64,000 nt of DNA from Lytechinus variegatus (GCF_018143015.1 NC_054746.1:19211532-19275531), one strand, 5' to 3'; shown: positions 1 to 11,575, counted from the first letter of the stretch. The notes: generated by a model from the letters alone, not told the origin. Made by a program: numbers and translations.

Positions 1-308
1 CATTCGTTGTATGAGTGGGATATCAGACTTTAACATCTTTCAAAACAGCTGTATTATGATGACTGCTCTCGATTAAATGGTATGGGAGATATTTTCATAA
101 TCAAAATAAAGTTAAAACCTAGTCTAAACTAGAATTTTATAAACCACGTTTTATGGAAAGCTCGGTGTTATAATAATTCTACTATATTCATGGTTAATGT
201 AATATACCAAGTATAAGTATATCTGAATTAATTAAATTTTCCTTTGCGTCTTGACGATGACTTGGCGAATGAGTTGACAACTGACACTCAATAATGTGTA
301 GTCTAAGT
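1..308. other. AT-rich flank, nothing recognised
   Basis: No open frame, repeat end or RNA gene could be supported. Confidence 0.5.
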
Positions 309-881
309 TATAGGAAAAGTCTACCCAGCAAAAAGTGGATATGAATAAATAGAAATATCCAACAAGTGTAACACTGAACATTTCATCGAAATTAGATGTA
401 AAATGAGAAAGTAGTGACATTTCAAAGTTTCGCTTGATTTCACAAAACAGTTATACGCATATCCTGGTCGGTATGGAAATGAGGGGACTGATGACGTCAT
501 CCACTCACTATTTTGTATTTTGATATATGAAATAAAAAGTATTTATTTTTCTCATCATCATGTGAAACAAAGATTTAATCCTCCCTGAACACTTGGAATT
601 ACCTTTTTATGGTTTAGTAAAGTTGGTCCTTATTGTCAACTTTGTAAAAATTGAAATTTATGTTGAATTCAAACGATAAAAGACAAAATAAATTGTGAAT
701 GAGGGGCATCATCGTCTGTCTCATTTGCATGTCACTGAGTAGTGCATATCCTTGTTTTGTGAAAGTTCTAAATGTCATAACTCTTATTTTACATCCGATT
801 TTGATGAAATTTGCAGCGTTATGCTCGTTGGATTTTTCTCTATTCAAATCATCAATTTTCTGAAGTACATTTGACCCTTAG
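309..881. repeat. TTAA-type hairpin MITE, diverged copy
   Basis: The left end AGGAAAAGTCTACCCAGCA and right end near ACATTTGACCCT are decayed versions of the AGGACAAGTCCACCCC / GGACTTGACCT ends of the clean copy at 62269-62871. The interior shares AACACTGAA.ATTTCATC, GATGACGTCAT.CACTCACT and ATTTTACATCCGATTTTGAT. The element is close to an inverted repeat along its whole length. Confidence 0.7.
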
Positions 882-1059
882 CTTTGGCTATCAGAATACC
901 ACATTTTCCTTTACAATACAACTATCCCCATTTCCGCTGTGGAAAAGGAAAGGGGGAAAGAAAGATAAAGAAAAAAAAGGACTTGAGAAAATCTTGAAAG
1001 TAAGTGTCATGTGGGTGTCGTGTGGGATGTTTTGAGTGCGGTGGCAAGTGAAATGAGAG

Positions 1060-1230
1060 AGAGACAGCAGGATCTTGATAGGAAGAGAGGGGGTACAGAA
1101 AGTATGTGTGTGTTTGTGTGGAGAGAGTGAGAAGAAGAGAGAGAATGAGGAGAAAGAATGCGTGTGTGAGTGAGTGAGTGAGAGGAGGGGGAGAGTGTGA
1201 GTGACTGAGGGGAGGGAGAGAGACATTTAA
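1060..1230. repeat. Purine-rich microsatellite (GA/GT)
   Basis: Runs of GAGAGA, GTGTGTGT and GAGTGAGTGAG. Open frames on the minus strand here are low-complexity Ser/Leu/His strings and not genes. Confidence 0.9.
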
Positions 1231-1299
1231 AAGTACAGTCAGTAATGTTTTAACCAACCTCTCATTGAACCTACCAATGGTTGGTTAAAACAATATCGC

Positions 1300-1556
1300 A
1301 TGCTACATTAAAAAAATATTGGGTAAAAGTGCTCCATTAGAGTAATTATGTGTCCAACCAACATTGAATATTTATTTTGGGCATTTTTATTCACCAAGTG
1401 TGATAAATTTGCCCATTCTGAAATAATTGCTGCTTATTTTTTAACCTTACTGGAAAATATGCTTCCCGCATTGGGTAAAATACTGCACCAAAGTGGTTTG
1501 ACACATAATTACCCTCATGCTGGTTAAATTTTTATCCAATATTTTTTACAGTGCAA
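1300..1556. mobile_element. MITE with TGCACTGTAAAAAATATTGG-type ends
   Basis: The left end TGCTACATTAAAAAAATATT and the right end, read inverted as TGCACTGTAAAAAATATTGG, match. Similarity extends inward (GTAATTATGTGTC...CAACCA on both arms). No coding capacity. Confidence 0.6.
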
Positions 1557-2386
1557 ATAAATTGGAATGATTGAAAAAAACAGTATATCGTTTTATATCT
1601 TAACCAACTTTGGATTCATTAAAACAAATTCTGAGAGTATTACGAATAAATAGAGAGCATCACGTCATTAGTTTAATCAGAAATTATCTACCTTCATATA
1701 TCCCTGATTATTATCATTGAGTCTTAAAGCTACAATCATCATCAGATCATTCATCTAATAATATAGATTCAAAATTTTATAAAAACCGAGACTTGGCAAA
1801 GTTGTCAATTTCCAATGCTAATTTATTTGTGTAGTCTATAGATAATGAGGGGAAGAATAAACATCCATATTTCTAAGTACTTTTCACTTTCAGTTTACAG
1901 TAACGGTGAAGAAAATTATCACCATTATGATTTCCCATCTACATTTTATTTGATTTCTTTCCCTGACTTAAGAGCAGGAAAGTTTCAATGGGTTATAGCA
2001 ACAAAATTACCCCAACACGCAACAATCAAATCCTCAATAAAGAAAATGAGCCCAAACTGAAAAAATATTTATTTAACAGTAGTTCAAATTAGATGGTTAT
2101 TTTCTGGTGTGCCTTCTAACTCGCCCAGTAACATTATAATGATTTGAAACAGAACAATAAATTGACATATTCAAAGTATGTTGATGTCCTTAAACAGTGG
2201 TTGGAATTAAATTCTGAAAATAGGGATTGTCATTGAGTACGAAATATTATTACAACTTACAAGCATTAAAAGGAGTTTGAAAGCTGGTTTAAAACAATTT
2301 AAAGCAAAGAAAATAAAGAATATGATTACGATTGTATTTAACTCCATCTTAAATCTCCATCTTCAGGGATGTAATAATGTAACAAA
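1557..2386. other. AT-rich spacer 3' of the TLR gene
   Basis: No supported feature apart from the possible TLR poly(A) signal just to its right. Confidence 0.4.
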
Positions 2387-2392
2387 TTTATT
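2387..2392 (-). terminator. Possible poly(A) signal of the TLR gene
   Basis: On the minus strand this reads AATAAA, about 400 bp downstream of the TLR stop. It is the first canonical signal I found downstream. No downstream GU-rich element was examined, and the surrounding DNA is AT-rich, so chance occurrence is likely. Confidence 0.25.
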
Positions 2393-2788
2393 TACATTGA
2401 AAAAACCCCACTGTATTGAGAGAATCAGGGAAGTGCCCTGATAGAATACGCATAAAAATAGCACGATTTTAGGTCCATCATTCCAATAACTATAGTTGAT
2501 TAAACTGAAAAAAAAATTGTTTAAACTTTTTAATCTACTTGCTTAAAACTTTACACAATATACACTGACAGCCCGGGTGATAGACTTAAATAAAGTACCT
2601 AAAAATGTGAAACGGAGTTTTCACAGAATAAAAGAACACATTGTGTATGTTCATATATACCAATAAAATCAAACGAAAACGAGCCAACAAAATGTACACA
2701 AAGGTCACTTGTATTCATTTATAAATATTTTATCACCAGGGTATTGAATTCTTGTCATCATGGACCTATGTAGTAGGTCCATGCAATA

Positions 2789-4609
2789 TCACACAATTTG
2801 ATTTCCATCATGTTCGTTTTCGACCACTTCAATTTCATCATCACTGCCTTGGTCGACACTCCCACCGTTCTCCTCGTTTCTATCCGGCACTAAGGCATGA
2901 AGGGTCGCAATGAGCTGTCCCCAGCACCTGTCCTCTGCCACAGGATCCCACTCAAGGTACGCAACATGGTTCAGAAGCATCCGCAAAGTGTTATTCACCA
3001 ACTCGGGGGCAAGGACTTCCATCATGATGAGGATGATACGCTGCCCTCCAGGACCCACTTCGTCTTCCAGCATCCGCGTGGAAGCCATCTCCAACTCCAG
3101 CTTGCATTGCCCGTTCTGCATGAAGCGTTCGTTGATGATGAATATGATGGCCCGACTGACATCTTGGGCTGAAGACACGTTATCCAGGAGATGGGAACCC
3201 AAACGGAAATTTCGGAAGGAGACACAGAGATCAAAGCCGCTTTCGTCTTCGAGGCGAGGGAGCATTTCATCTTCGACGAATGGTTTATCATCTTCGTGGT
3301 GGCTGACGTAGGCATCAAAGACATATTCACGGTCAACATCTTCAACTGCTCCGTAATTGGCCTGGCGCTGGAAGGCATTTCCTAGGCGGCGATGATGAAT
3401 GTTTATCAACCTGAATTTCCATACAACAAATGATACAAGGATGACGACGAACAAGACTATAATAAGAGCGACGGAAAGTATCACGAGATGCAACTGCATT
3501 TCGTTGGGAGGAAGAGTGGACGGCCCGGGATCGGGTATACATGTTTCACCGAAGAACTCCTGTAGAGACTGTCCATTGCTTTCACACTGATATGGACCCT
3601 TTCCCGGAGGAGGACTTACTGTGATAAAGGGGATAAAATCGGGTCCTCTAGTAGTAATAGCGGGCCCTGGGAGACTTACATACCAACTTGCAAAGGAACA
3701 AAGATCTATGGTACAGTTAAACGGATTCCCATCAAAATTCGCGACAGTTAGACTTGGTGTTCCTTTAAGTTTAGCAACAGCAGTTGGTGATATTTCAGAG
3801 ATGGCACAGTATCCCAATTGGAGTACCTGCAGTCTGGTCGCATTTTTCAAGATAATTAGATCCATCGGATTGACTAAGTGAGTACTGTAAGAGAGGTCCA
3901 ACTTTAAGAGAGAATTTAGTGAGAGTATCGCGGGCGGTATTTCTTCTAACAGATTGTAACTAAGATCCAATTCTTGCAGTTTAGTCAACCCCCAAAACGT
4001 TGTGTTATGGATGTGTCCAATTTTACAAGCAGATAAGTAAAGACCTGTTAGGTTTACAAGGCCAGTGAATGCATCTGGTGATATATACAGGTGGTTTGTG
4101 TTATAGGTAATGGTCAATGCTCGGAGGTTACTCAATTCTCCAAATGCATCTGAAGGAATAGTCCGAAAATGTTGCCCTGCAAGAGTGAGCTCCTGCAGGG
4201 AAGCTTTTAACTGGGAAAGAGCTCTTCCTGGAATTTCATGAAGACCATTCATTTCCAAAGAAATATCTGATAAATGGTTAAGTTTTTGAAATACAAACCG
4301 ACCTACGAAGGCGACTGGACATGTATGAATCCTCAGAGAGTGTAAGGCAGGAAAGACGTTCAGTGTATCATTCGCCAATATCACCCTGTCGTCCGATGGG
4401 CCGATATTAAGGTATTTCGCTCTACTGGAGACTGCACTTGGAACAGAATGATTTAAGGCTTCATTAAAGTTTGCATAATCGCAAAAGATTTCGGTTGAAT
4501 CACATTCGCAGTATTCACAGAAGTTTATAGAATTGCAACTTCCAAAATAAAGCAGAAAAGAGAACCAGAGACAAATTTGCTTCGTGATGTCCATGGTTAT
4601 CCTGAACAA
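2789..4609 (-). CDS. Toll-like receptor, single exon, complete
   Basis: One uninterrupted frame of 606 codons encodes a type I membrane receptor of the Toll-like family. In order: signal peptide (about residues 1-27; a second Met at 6 could also start it), an N-terminal Cys cluster CEYCEC (31-36), about seven or eight leucine-rich repeats (roughly 60-290), one four-Cys LRRCT cap (about 295-357, beginning NPFNCTIDLC), one membrane helix (about 373-397), a TIR domain (about 428-573, beginning YVFDAYVSHH) and an acidic tail. An intronless gene with a single LRRCT is the pattern of the expanded vertebrate-type TLR sets of sea urchins. The ectodomain is short, about 370 residues. The TIR BB loop reads RNFRLG where the family usually has RDFxPG, so the signalling proline is Leu. 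Inferred role: pathogen recognition at a membrane, ligand unknown. The family is certain; the orthologue cannot be assigned. Confidence 0.97.
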   Translation of the reverse strand: MFRITMDITKQICLWFSFLLYFGSCNSINFCEYCECDSTEIFCDYANFNEALNHSVPSAVSSRAKYLNIGPSDDRVILANDTLNVFPALHSLRIHTCPVAFVGRFVFQKLNHLSDISLEMNGLHEIPGRALSQLKASLQELTLAGQHFRTIPSDAFGELSNLRALTITYNTNHLYISPDAFTGLVNLTGLYLSACKIGHIHNTTFWGLTKLQELDLSYNLLEEIPPAILSLNSLLKLDLSYSTHLVNPMDLIILKNATRLQVLQLGYCAISEISPTAVAKLKGTPSLTVANFDGNPFNCTIDLCSFASWYVSLPGPAITTRGPDFIPFITVSPPPGKGPYQCESNGQSLQEFFGETCIPDPGPSTLPPNEMQLHLVILSVALIIVLFVVILVSFVVWKFRLINIHHRRLGNAFQRQANYGAVEDVDREYVFDAYVSHHEDDKPFVEDEMLPRLEDESGFDLCVSFRNFRLGSHLLDNVSSAQDVSRAIIFIINERFMQNGQCKLELEMASTRMLEDEVGPGGQRIILIMMEVLAPELVNNTLRMLLNHVAYLEWDPVAEDRCWGQLIATLHALVPDRNEENGGSVDQGSDDEIEVVENEHDGNQIV

Positions 4610-4730
4610 TGTTCATGTCCCGATGATGAAAATATTAAACTAAACTTTAAACGATGCCTCCGGTAATAAATACTCTCTATATGCTGACTGCAATCTTAAC
4701 TAAACTTCCCAGTTCCTGTTAGATAGAACA

Positions 4731-4743
4731 TGTATATATATAC
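4731..4743 (-). promoter_or_regulatory. Possible TATA box of the TLR gene
   Basis: Alternating TATATATATA lies about 125 bp upstream of the TLR start codon, at a distance that would give a short 5' UTR. Only the sequence and position support it; AT-rich runs are common in this window. Confidence 0.3.
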
Positions 4744-5218
4744 CCCCAAAACCAACGTGAAAAGATTGGCTGCACATCCACTCGTGATATCGAAAGTACT
4801 TTAAATTTGCAATCAATTATGATTATTGTTTCCACGAAATTTTAAAGGCTCTTTCCTGTCATGATGTGGTAAAAAATATAAGTAATAAGTTTTGATTCAA
4901 GTCGATCTCGGCTACGGAAAGCCAAAAGCTAGCGCAATTATATCAGCAAGAATCCAAATCTATTATTGACGAATATCAGTTCATGTATCATCTATTTGAC
5001 CCGTAATATAGTATAAGGTCTTTGATTTGAACATTCTGCCTTCTCTATTTCCAGCAGGCGCTAGGTATGATATCCAAATTAAAATGATAATGGTGCCACG
5101 GATTTTGCATAGATTATGATCCTATTACCAAGTTGAATTACAGTGATGCCATGACACCTTTCTTTAGTGAGGCATATCATATTCACTCTTTAATACAATA
5201 AAAATGCTTGAAATCACC

Positions 5219-5660
5219 CTTCAAGGGGAAGTTCACCCGGACGAAACGTTTGTAGTAGAATACCATAAAAAATGCTGTTGAAGGAATGTTATTAGATCGT
5301 TTAGTTTTTGGTTTGTGACGTCATATACGAGTAGCTGTTCCATATAACATAAAATCCAGGAATTTAATTTCTTATTGGTTCATGATGACTAAAATATTTT
5401 TCATCTCTCAGGAGCGTGTGTGAGATGATTTGTCTGTTGATATAAACTTAAGGTAATAAAAAACATTCAGAATTTTATGAAAATTTTGATTTCATTGATT
5501 TTTTTTATTCACGATACATGGAAGGCTGCTGCATATGACGTCATGAATATAAAAACTTAGACTTCTAATAACTCTTTGATATATTTTCCTCAAACCTTCA
5601 CCTCTATTTATCACTTCCCTTTCTGATATTTTAAAACTAAAGGATGGGAAGGGAAAATCA
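5219..5660. mobile_element. Foldback MITE with GACGTCATATAC arms
   Basis: The segment starts AAGGGGAAGTTCACCC. Inner arms GTGACGTCATATACGAGTAG (about 5317) and, inverted, ATGACGTCATATGCAGCAGC (about 5545) pair. The right outer end is not clean, so it is probably truncated. Confidence 0.45.
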
Positions 5661-6289
5661 CCCCTATAGCTATATAAAGGATCAAGCACGTGCGCTCAAT
5701 TAAGTGAATCACGTTTTTTTTTCGCAGCGGCCAGCCTCCACCCCTACTCATGCAGTGACCCACGGTACACCACTGTGCTACTTATTCTATGTTTTAATTT
5801 ATTCAATCAGCTTTCTCTTTTGGTATCATTTGGATCATCAATATCATATGCATTTATTGGACCCGGGCTTTCCTTCCTGTTTTTCATAATTCCTTCCTGT
5901 ATGCTGCGTTGCTTGTGCAAATCAAAGTACACGTTTATGTTTATCCACCCCCCCCATCGGCGGATACAGAATTTGGGGACATAGCGTGGTAAATATAAGG
6001 TTGATTAATGTAGAATTCCCTGATTACCGAAGGGGTTTCCCAGTGACCCAAGGGCGTAAATCCCGGGGGATGTGTCCCCCTTACTTTACGGAGAGGGGGA
6101 TAGAATAATCCTCCATGGAAAGGGCCATGAGAAACCATTTTTTTTTATCATCAAATGATTAATACTGCTGTTAATGTGTATAATCAGCTTCAAACGCTTT
6201 CAAAATGCTTTAATTCGCCTATTTTTAACTCGCCTGTACAGCAGAGTGAGACTATAGCATATATAGGCGCCGCTTTTCCGACGGTGGCG

Positions 6290-6560
6290 GCGTCAACACC
6301 AAATCTTAAACTAAGGTTAAGTTTTTTTTGAATGGTCGCATAACTAAGAAAGTATATGGACCTAGTTCATGAAACTTGGCCATAAGGTTAATCAAGTATT
6401 TAATACTGAACATTCTGCCTGAGTTTCAAGTCACACAACCAAGGTCATAGGTTATTTAGGGTCAATGAACCTAGACCATTATACCTTTATCAATTTCAAG
6501 CTCTAAGCTTAAGATGAAGGTCTCCCACATTTCAAAATGTATTATGTCGATATATGTATA
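6290..6560 (+). repeat. Dispersed repeat, TATATGGACCTAGTTCATGA family, copy 1
   Basis: Shares AACTAAGGTTAAG, TATATGGACCTAGTTCATGA, AACTTGG.CATAAGGTTAAT and CCAAGGTCA.AGGT with the copy at 9264-9560. The two copies flank the TA-type element 6565-9031 in the same orientation. No end structure is seen. Confidence 0.7.
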
Positions 6561-6911
6561 TGTACACAACAAAAAAAGTAAGTCCCCCCTAAATCAAGTT
6601 GCTGTAACTTTTGAACGGAATTATTTTGAGATATGATATTTCGTAGGTAGTTTTCTACACTCATTAAGCAACTCCTGGGAAAAAATGAGATTGATCGGTT
6701 GAGTCATGCAGGAATAATTAAAGATTGAATTAAAAATGACCATTTTTGAAAGTCACAAGAGTCATTTTTCAGATTGTGCAAATACAAAGTTGGGCAAAAT
6801 TTGTTTTTAAGGTGAACTTTGTGGTGTTAATGCTGTTTTACTATCTATCATTTAGCCACCCCACACACAATTTGGATATCGTATGTTCATGGTTGAGTGA
6901 GCATAATATTG

Positions 6912-7080
6912 CAGGGGCCGCAGAAGCAGGGTGGGGGAAGCTGGGTCCCCACTTTTTTTCCAAAAGCATGTACAAAAATGTAAAATTGACCATGCGATTG
7001 TTATTTTTTGTATAGTCAGCCCCCTCCCACTTTTGGCTCAGCCCCTCCCCCACACTTTGAAAACCGTTCCGCGGCCCCTG
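6912..7080. mobile_element. Nested MITE with CAGGGGCCGC ends
   Basis: Ends CAGGGGCCGCAG and GCGGCCCCTG are inverted and flanked by TATTG on both sides (6907-6911, 7081-7085). The interior is C-rich/G-rich with no frame. Confidence 0.65.
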
Positions 7081-7479
7081 TATTGTGACATATCTTCATA
7101 GGGGGTTTTGGTAGTATCCTCTACAACTTGTTAGGTCTTATTAAAATTTGAAAATGTTGGTGGCTACCCCGATTATAGGCCCCTTCCCCATTTTTAAATT
7201 CTGGATCCACCCCTGATTTGTCCATAAATTAAACTGATCATGAGATTTTATTAGGAAGAGAATACATTTATGCTGTATAAAGAGTATCCATTCCTAAGTT
7301 TTCGAATGTGCTCGCTCAACCATGAAAATGTTAAAAGTTCGGAAAGTGTGTGGTGATAGAAATGATGGATGATAAAAACAACAGCAATTAAAGGAACATT
7401 TGAAACCGAATTTGCCCCCAATATTCAACTTATTACCCTTTAAAATGAATCTGTGACATTGAAAATACCCATTTTTGAA

Positions 7480-7852
7480 GCGTCGTGGTGTAGCGGTTCT
7501 GACTCTCGCCTTGTAATCAGAGGGTCGTGTGTTCGAATCCCACCATGGCCTAGCGTCCTTTGGCAAGGCGTTAATCCACACTTTGCCACTCTCCACCCAT
7601 GCAGGTGTTAAGTGGGTACCCGGTAGGATGTGAAAGCCTATATGTAGTATGCCTAGCAACTGAGTCTTGGAACTCTTGTTGGAATGCTACCCAGGGAGTG
7701 GAGAAGGTGCATACATTGTATGCGGGCATGCAAGGATCCGATGACCGGGGTAATAATATGTCTGTAAAGCGCTTAGAGACGTCGCGACGAACGACGTCTC
7801 TAAGCGCTTTACAGACATAGCGCTATATAAATGCGGAATATTATTATTATTT
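7480..7852 (+). mobile_element. tRNA-derived SINE with ATT-repeat tail and internal hairpin
   Basis: The tRNA-like head has an A box (TGGTGTAGCGGTT) and a B box (GTGTTCGAATCCC); the anticodon-loop position reads CTTGTAA, suggesting a tRNA-Thr(TGT)-type ancestor. The body contains TCCTTTGGCAAGGCGTTAAT and AAGTGGGTACCCGGTAGGA, and the tail is GCGCTATATAAATGC then ATTATTATT. Likely target duplications are the similar CCCATTTTTGA before and CCCACTTTGA after. Bases 7760-7817 form a near-perfect hairpin (TGTCTGTAAAGCGCTTAGAG and complement). Confidence 0.85.
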
Positions 7853-9149
7853 TCCCACTTTGATGCGTGCTCACTCATCCATGAATACACAAATCGATTT
7901 CATTTTTGCACAGAATTCTGCCAATAGGTTAATAAACATTACTGCCAAATGACATTGCTAAAGACAGCCTTGAAAAAAGTTCCACCATATTTAATAAGGA
8001 GTTACTTATTCTTAAACATATGCACCCATAATGTACACAAGTCTATGAGAGAGGAAGTCAAAATTTTAACAAATATGAAATAAGGGTTTGTTTCATGGAC
8101 GGTTTTTGTTACTTCTGCCAACAGTTATTTCATGAAACTTCGCACATGGCTTCAGTGTAACACTATCCAAAAGGCGCGCACACCAAAGTAACAACTCGAT
8201 ACGGCACAGAGTGGGGCCAAGGCCTTGAACTTTCTTCCTATTTGCATAATTTTCGAATATTGTGTGCTCACTGATGCATTAAACATCGGGATTTTCATAA
8301 AAATCAAATCAAATGAACCATGCAAGGAGGTTTGTGACAGATATCCATAGTTACAAATTGCATTTTTTTCCAATAACGTAAAGAAGAGCTAATCACATTC
8401 CACATGTTCATTCAAGCGTGAATGTTTAATTAAACGCCTTTGAATCATTGAAGCATTTTATTGCTCATGAACATAACGAAAAAATTGATAAAAGATCAGG
8501 TTCAGTTATCAAAATAACACAATACTTGACTATGATATTTGAAAATCGTATTTTTTGTTTTCAATAAATGTTCATTGAACCGTGAAACGATGAATATTGT
8601 TGAAGATACTCTTCCCAAAAATAATTGTCATCATATTCGATCATTTTTATTGATAAAAATGTGTAAAAAATCCAATTATAGCAAATTAGGACTTGTGTTT
8701 ATTCAACCATGAAATTTAGCCCAAAACGTTGTATCGTCTTTTAGAAAGTACCTTTTACAAGCCTTCTGACTATTTTTCATGATAAGAATGTGATATCACT
8801 TCCTATAAAATGGAATCAAAGTCATGATATTTGGCTTGTGACTTTTGAAAAGTGACATTTTTGCCTTCCGATAGTGCTCACTGAAGCATGACGTAAAATA
8901 AGTCCATAACATTTACTCAGAGGGTAGCTTATAAAATTACCTACACGCTCAGGTAAAAATATATCAAAAACTCGCATTGGTTCGGAAATTATTGATGTTT
9001 GTTCAAGGGGGGACTTACTTTTTTTGTTGTGTATTTAATTTTTATGCTATTTGCTTTAATAGGCCTAATTAAAAAAGAATTTTATCAGGAATAAATATGT
9101 TTCAAATAGATTTTTAGATTGTATATATGCATATGTTATTGATTTTGTC

Positions 9150-9258
9150 ATTTACTTATATTTTGAATGCTAAGAAAAAATGATTACACTTGTATATACT
9201 TTTGTTATTGGAATATGGAAATAAATAAATCAAAACAATCAATCAATCAATCAAACCA
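9150..9258 (+). repeat. Possible LINE 3' tail
   Basis: AT-rich sequence ends in AATAAATAAATC and a short AATC/TCAA run, the ending of many CR1/L2-like LINEs. No coding part remains. Confidence 0.3.
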
Positions 9259-9263
9259 TGTTG

Positions 9264-9560
9264 GGGGAATCAACATCAAAATCTTAACCTAAGGTTAAGT
9301 TTTTGAAATGTCATCATAACTTAGAAAATATATGGACCTAGTTCATGAAACTTGGACATAGGTTAATCAAGTATTACTGGACATCCTACTTGAGTTTCAC
9401 GTCACATGACCAAGGTCAAAGGTCATCTAGGGTCAATGAACTTTGGCCAAATTGGGGGTATCTGTTGAATTACCATCATTACTTTTAAAGTTTATTGGTC
9501 TAGTTCATAAAACTTGGACATAAGAGTAATCAAGTATATTTGAACATTTCATCTTTTCAA
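9264..9560 (+). repeat. Dispersed repeat, TATATGGACCTAGTTCATGA family, copy 2
   Basis: Same family as 6290-6560. This copy contains two internal sub-copies of the GG.CTAGTTCAT.AAACTTGG block (about 9335 and 9500), so the source may be tandem. (AATC)n sits just before it. Confidence 0.7.
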
Positions 9561-11035
9561 GGCTCTCTCCCATAATTACACACTCCTTTTTATTTTTAGT
9601 CGTTATTCTTTCTTCTATCTGTTGATATATTGATATGTTGATACTTACTGTAATTCGTTACTTTATATCTCAACAAATCCAATATAGCTATAAAAATTAT
9701 GATAGGCCTTTAACTGAAAGATGGCAGTTTAATTCACACATTGTGATCTGGTAATTGTTTTGAAACTGGTTTTTGGAAACCATTTTTTCTCCAAACTACT
9801 GAAAATTTGATCTCTTCGCTCGCTCGCATATTGATATTAACTGTAATTCATCACTTAACAGCCATCGAAAAATGTTATATGCATTTAACTAAAATATGGT
9901 GGTATTATGTATATGGTTATATACCCCCGTATATACATAGACCTCGGTTGAGGGTGTTGGTTTTCAAAAAAAATTTGAATTTTCAGGTTAATATATTGCT
10001 ATCATCCCTCCACTGCTCGGACCGGATAAGAAGGTCCATAAGGTAGCAGGCGTTCCCCCCAAATCTGATGTGTAAAAATACTTTAAAGAAAAACTAGAAG
10101 AAAAACGAGAGCCGGCCCTCACTCCTTCCAATATCCAAAGCAAACTCAGGGCCGAGGAACAGGGCTTTAGCTCCCTGATTTTCAAAACATGTAGGCCGAC
10201 AAAATGTTGAAAAACAACTACCGATTTTCATTTGCATGGTCAGCCCCCCCCCCTCCCCAATTTTCAAAACCGTCCCGTGACCTCCGCGAAATTGCGCATG
10301 CTCTCCCCATGATTTCACTAATTTATTGTCTCCTGCCTGCAAAATCTAAAGAAACGTGCAGCTCTTGTTGTTTTTAATGACATGGACGGATTGAATCAGC
10401 ATACATGAATTTATTAACAAAAGGACGAATGTTATGTCACAGTAGATCAACGCTAATATGCACTGGGGTGGAAACTAGCACACGATGGCGGGAACTTTTG
10501 AATAGCTGATCGACAGACGATTCTGAATGTATTTTGCCGAAAGGAATGCAAGTCTTTTTTGTGTTTTGTTTTTCTTCTCTGTTGCTTTCATGGATTGGGG
10601 GCAGTGGTTTAATTACTATGCAGGGATTAACGCTGAGAGAAGGAATCATGGCCGACCGAGGCGCCACAACGACAGCGGATACCGGTGTTCATATATGTCT
10701 GACAGATTTTCTTATCCTGATTATATAATTGCATATATGAGGGGAAAATGATAGAAACATCAGGAAATCATTTCAAACATCGGTTTGGTATTAGACAGGT
10801 AAGTGAAGTAACTATCTTAATTAAAACGGCCATTAAAACAGTGTTAACAACTTTTGGAATCTTCTCAAAATGGCTCCATTCAATGAACCTTGTTCATTGA
10901 ATTGGTGCAAGAAATCGGTGTTTGCCTAGCCTGGGGCGTTTTGGGGCTATGGGGCCCCAGGCTATGTTTGCCAAAGCCTGTTATACAAAATGAAGTCACA
11001 CCATAAAAAAGAGGTTTGCTGAAATTATTTAAGAG
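9561..11035. other. Spacer with repeat fragments
   Basis: Contains C-rich fragments similar to nearby MITEs (about 10140-10280) and a small hairpin GCCTGGGGCG...GGGGCCCCAGGC near 10925-10965. Short frames here have no recognisable product. Confidence 0.4.
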
Positions 11036-11575
11036 TAGGGGAAGGCGGGGTAAGTTGAGCATAGGGGCAAGTTGAGCCACCAGCCCCAGGCCAATAATGA
11101 ATGAGTCAGACATTGTGGTGGTGTCATGTATTGATGACCCATAGCGTAACCCCTAACCCCACCACATTGTTTCCAACTTTGAAACAAAAAGTAGTTTTTT
11201 AGAGGGAAAAATATGAATTTCAGCCAAAAAAGTAAAAAAGAGTGTGAAATAGATAAGTGCTTTATAAACACATTTGTCTTTAAATATAATAAAGACATGA
11301 TAACAACATTATTAGTCCAGGTATGGATCTTCATTCTTGTCATAGTCTTTTATATGATGGATGCATAATAAATGTGTGGATACAAAATTATCGCACTAAG
11401 TTCGGACTGGGGTAAGTTGAGCCAAACAGCATGGGGCAAGTTGAGCCATGGTAATTCCTATGGTAATGTATCTTAAAAAACAAACAAACCATAAAAATCG
11501 ATTGAAATGCAGGCTGAAAGGAGCAAATTTACATGACCGCTCTTTTCCTTTTACAGGATGTTAGTTTGGTTACAC

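Larger units (their letters stand above)
6565..9031. mobile_element. TA-flanked DNA transposon, non-autonomous (Tc1/mariner-like)
   Basis: Inverted ends CACAACAAAAAAAGTAAGTC at 6565 and its complement at 9031 agree over about 25 bp (through CCCCCC) and are flanked by TA on both sides (6563-6564, 9032-9033). No transposase frame is present. The interior holds at least eight spaced copies of a motif near GTGCTCACTGAAGCATGA (about 7308, 7867, 8263, 8404, 8569, 8696, 8873; inverted at 6884). A MITE (6912-7080) and a SINE (7480-7852) are nested inside. Confidence 0.8.

Noticed and set aside
891-1257. Two overlapping minus-strand frames of 111 codons
   Set aside because: They read through a GA/GT microsatellite and consist of Ser, Leu, His and Phe strings.
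2897-3881. Several plus-strand and off-frame frames inside the TLR gene
   Set aside because: They are shadows of the strong minus-strand TLR frame and have no domain of their own.
7480-7560. tRNA-Thr gene
   Set aside because: A and B boxes are present, but the sequence continues into a SINE body and ATT tail, and the acceptor arm is not closed.
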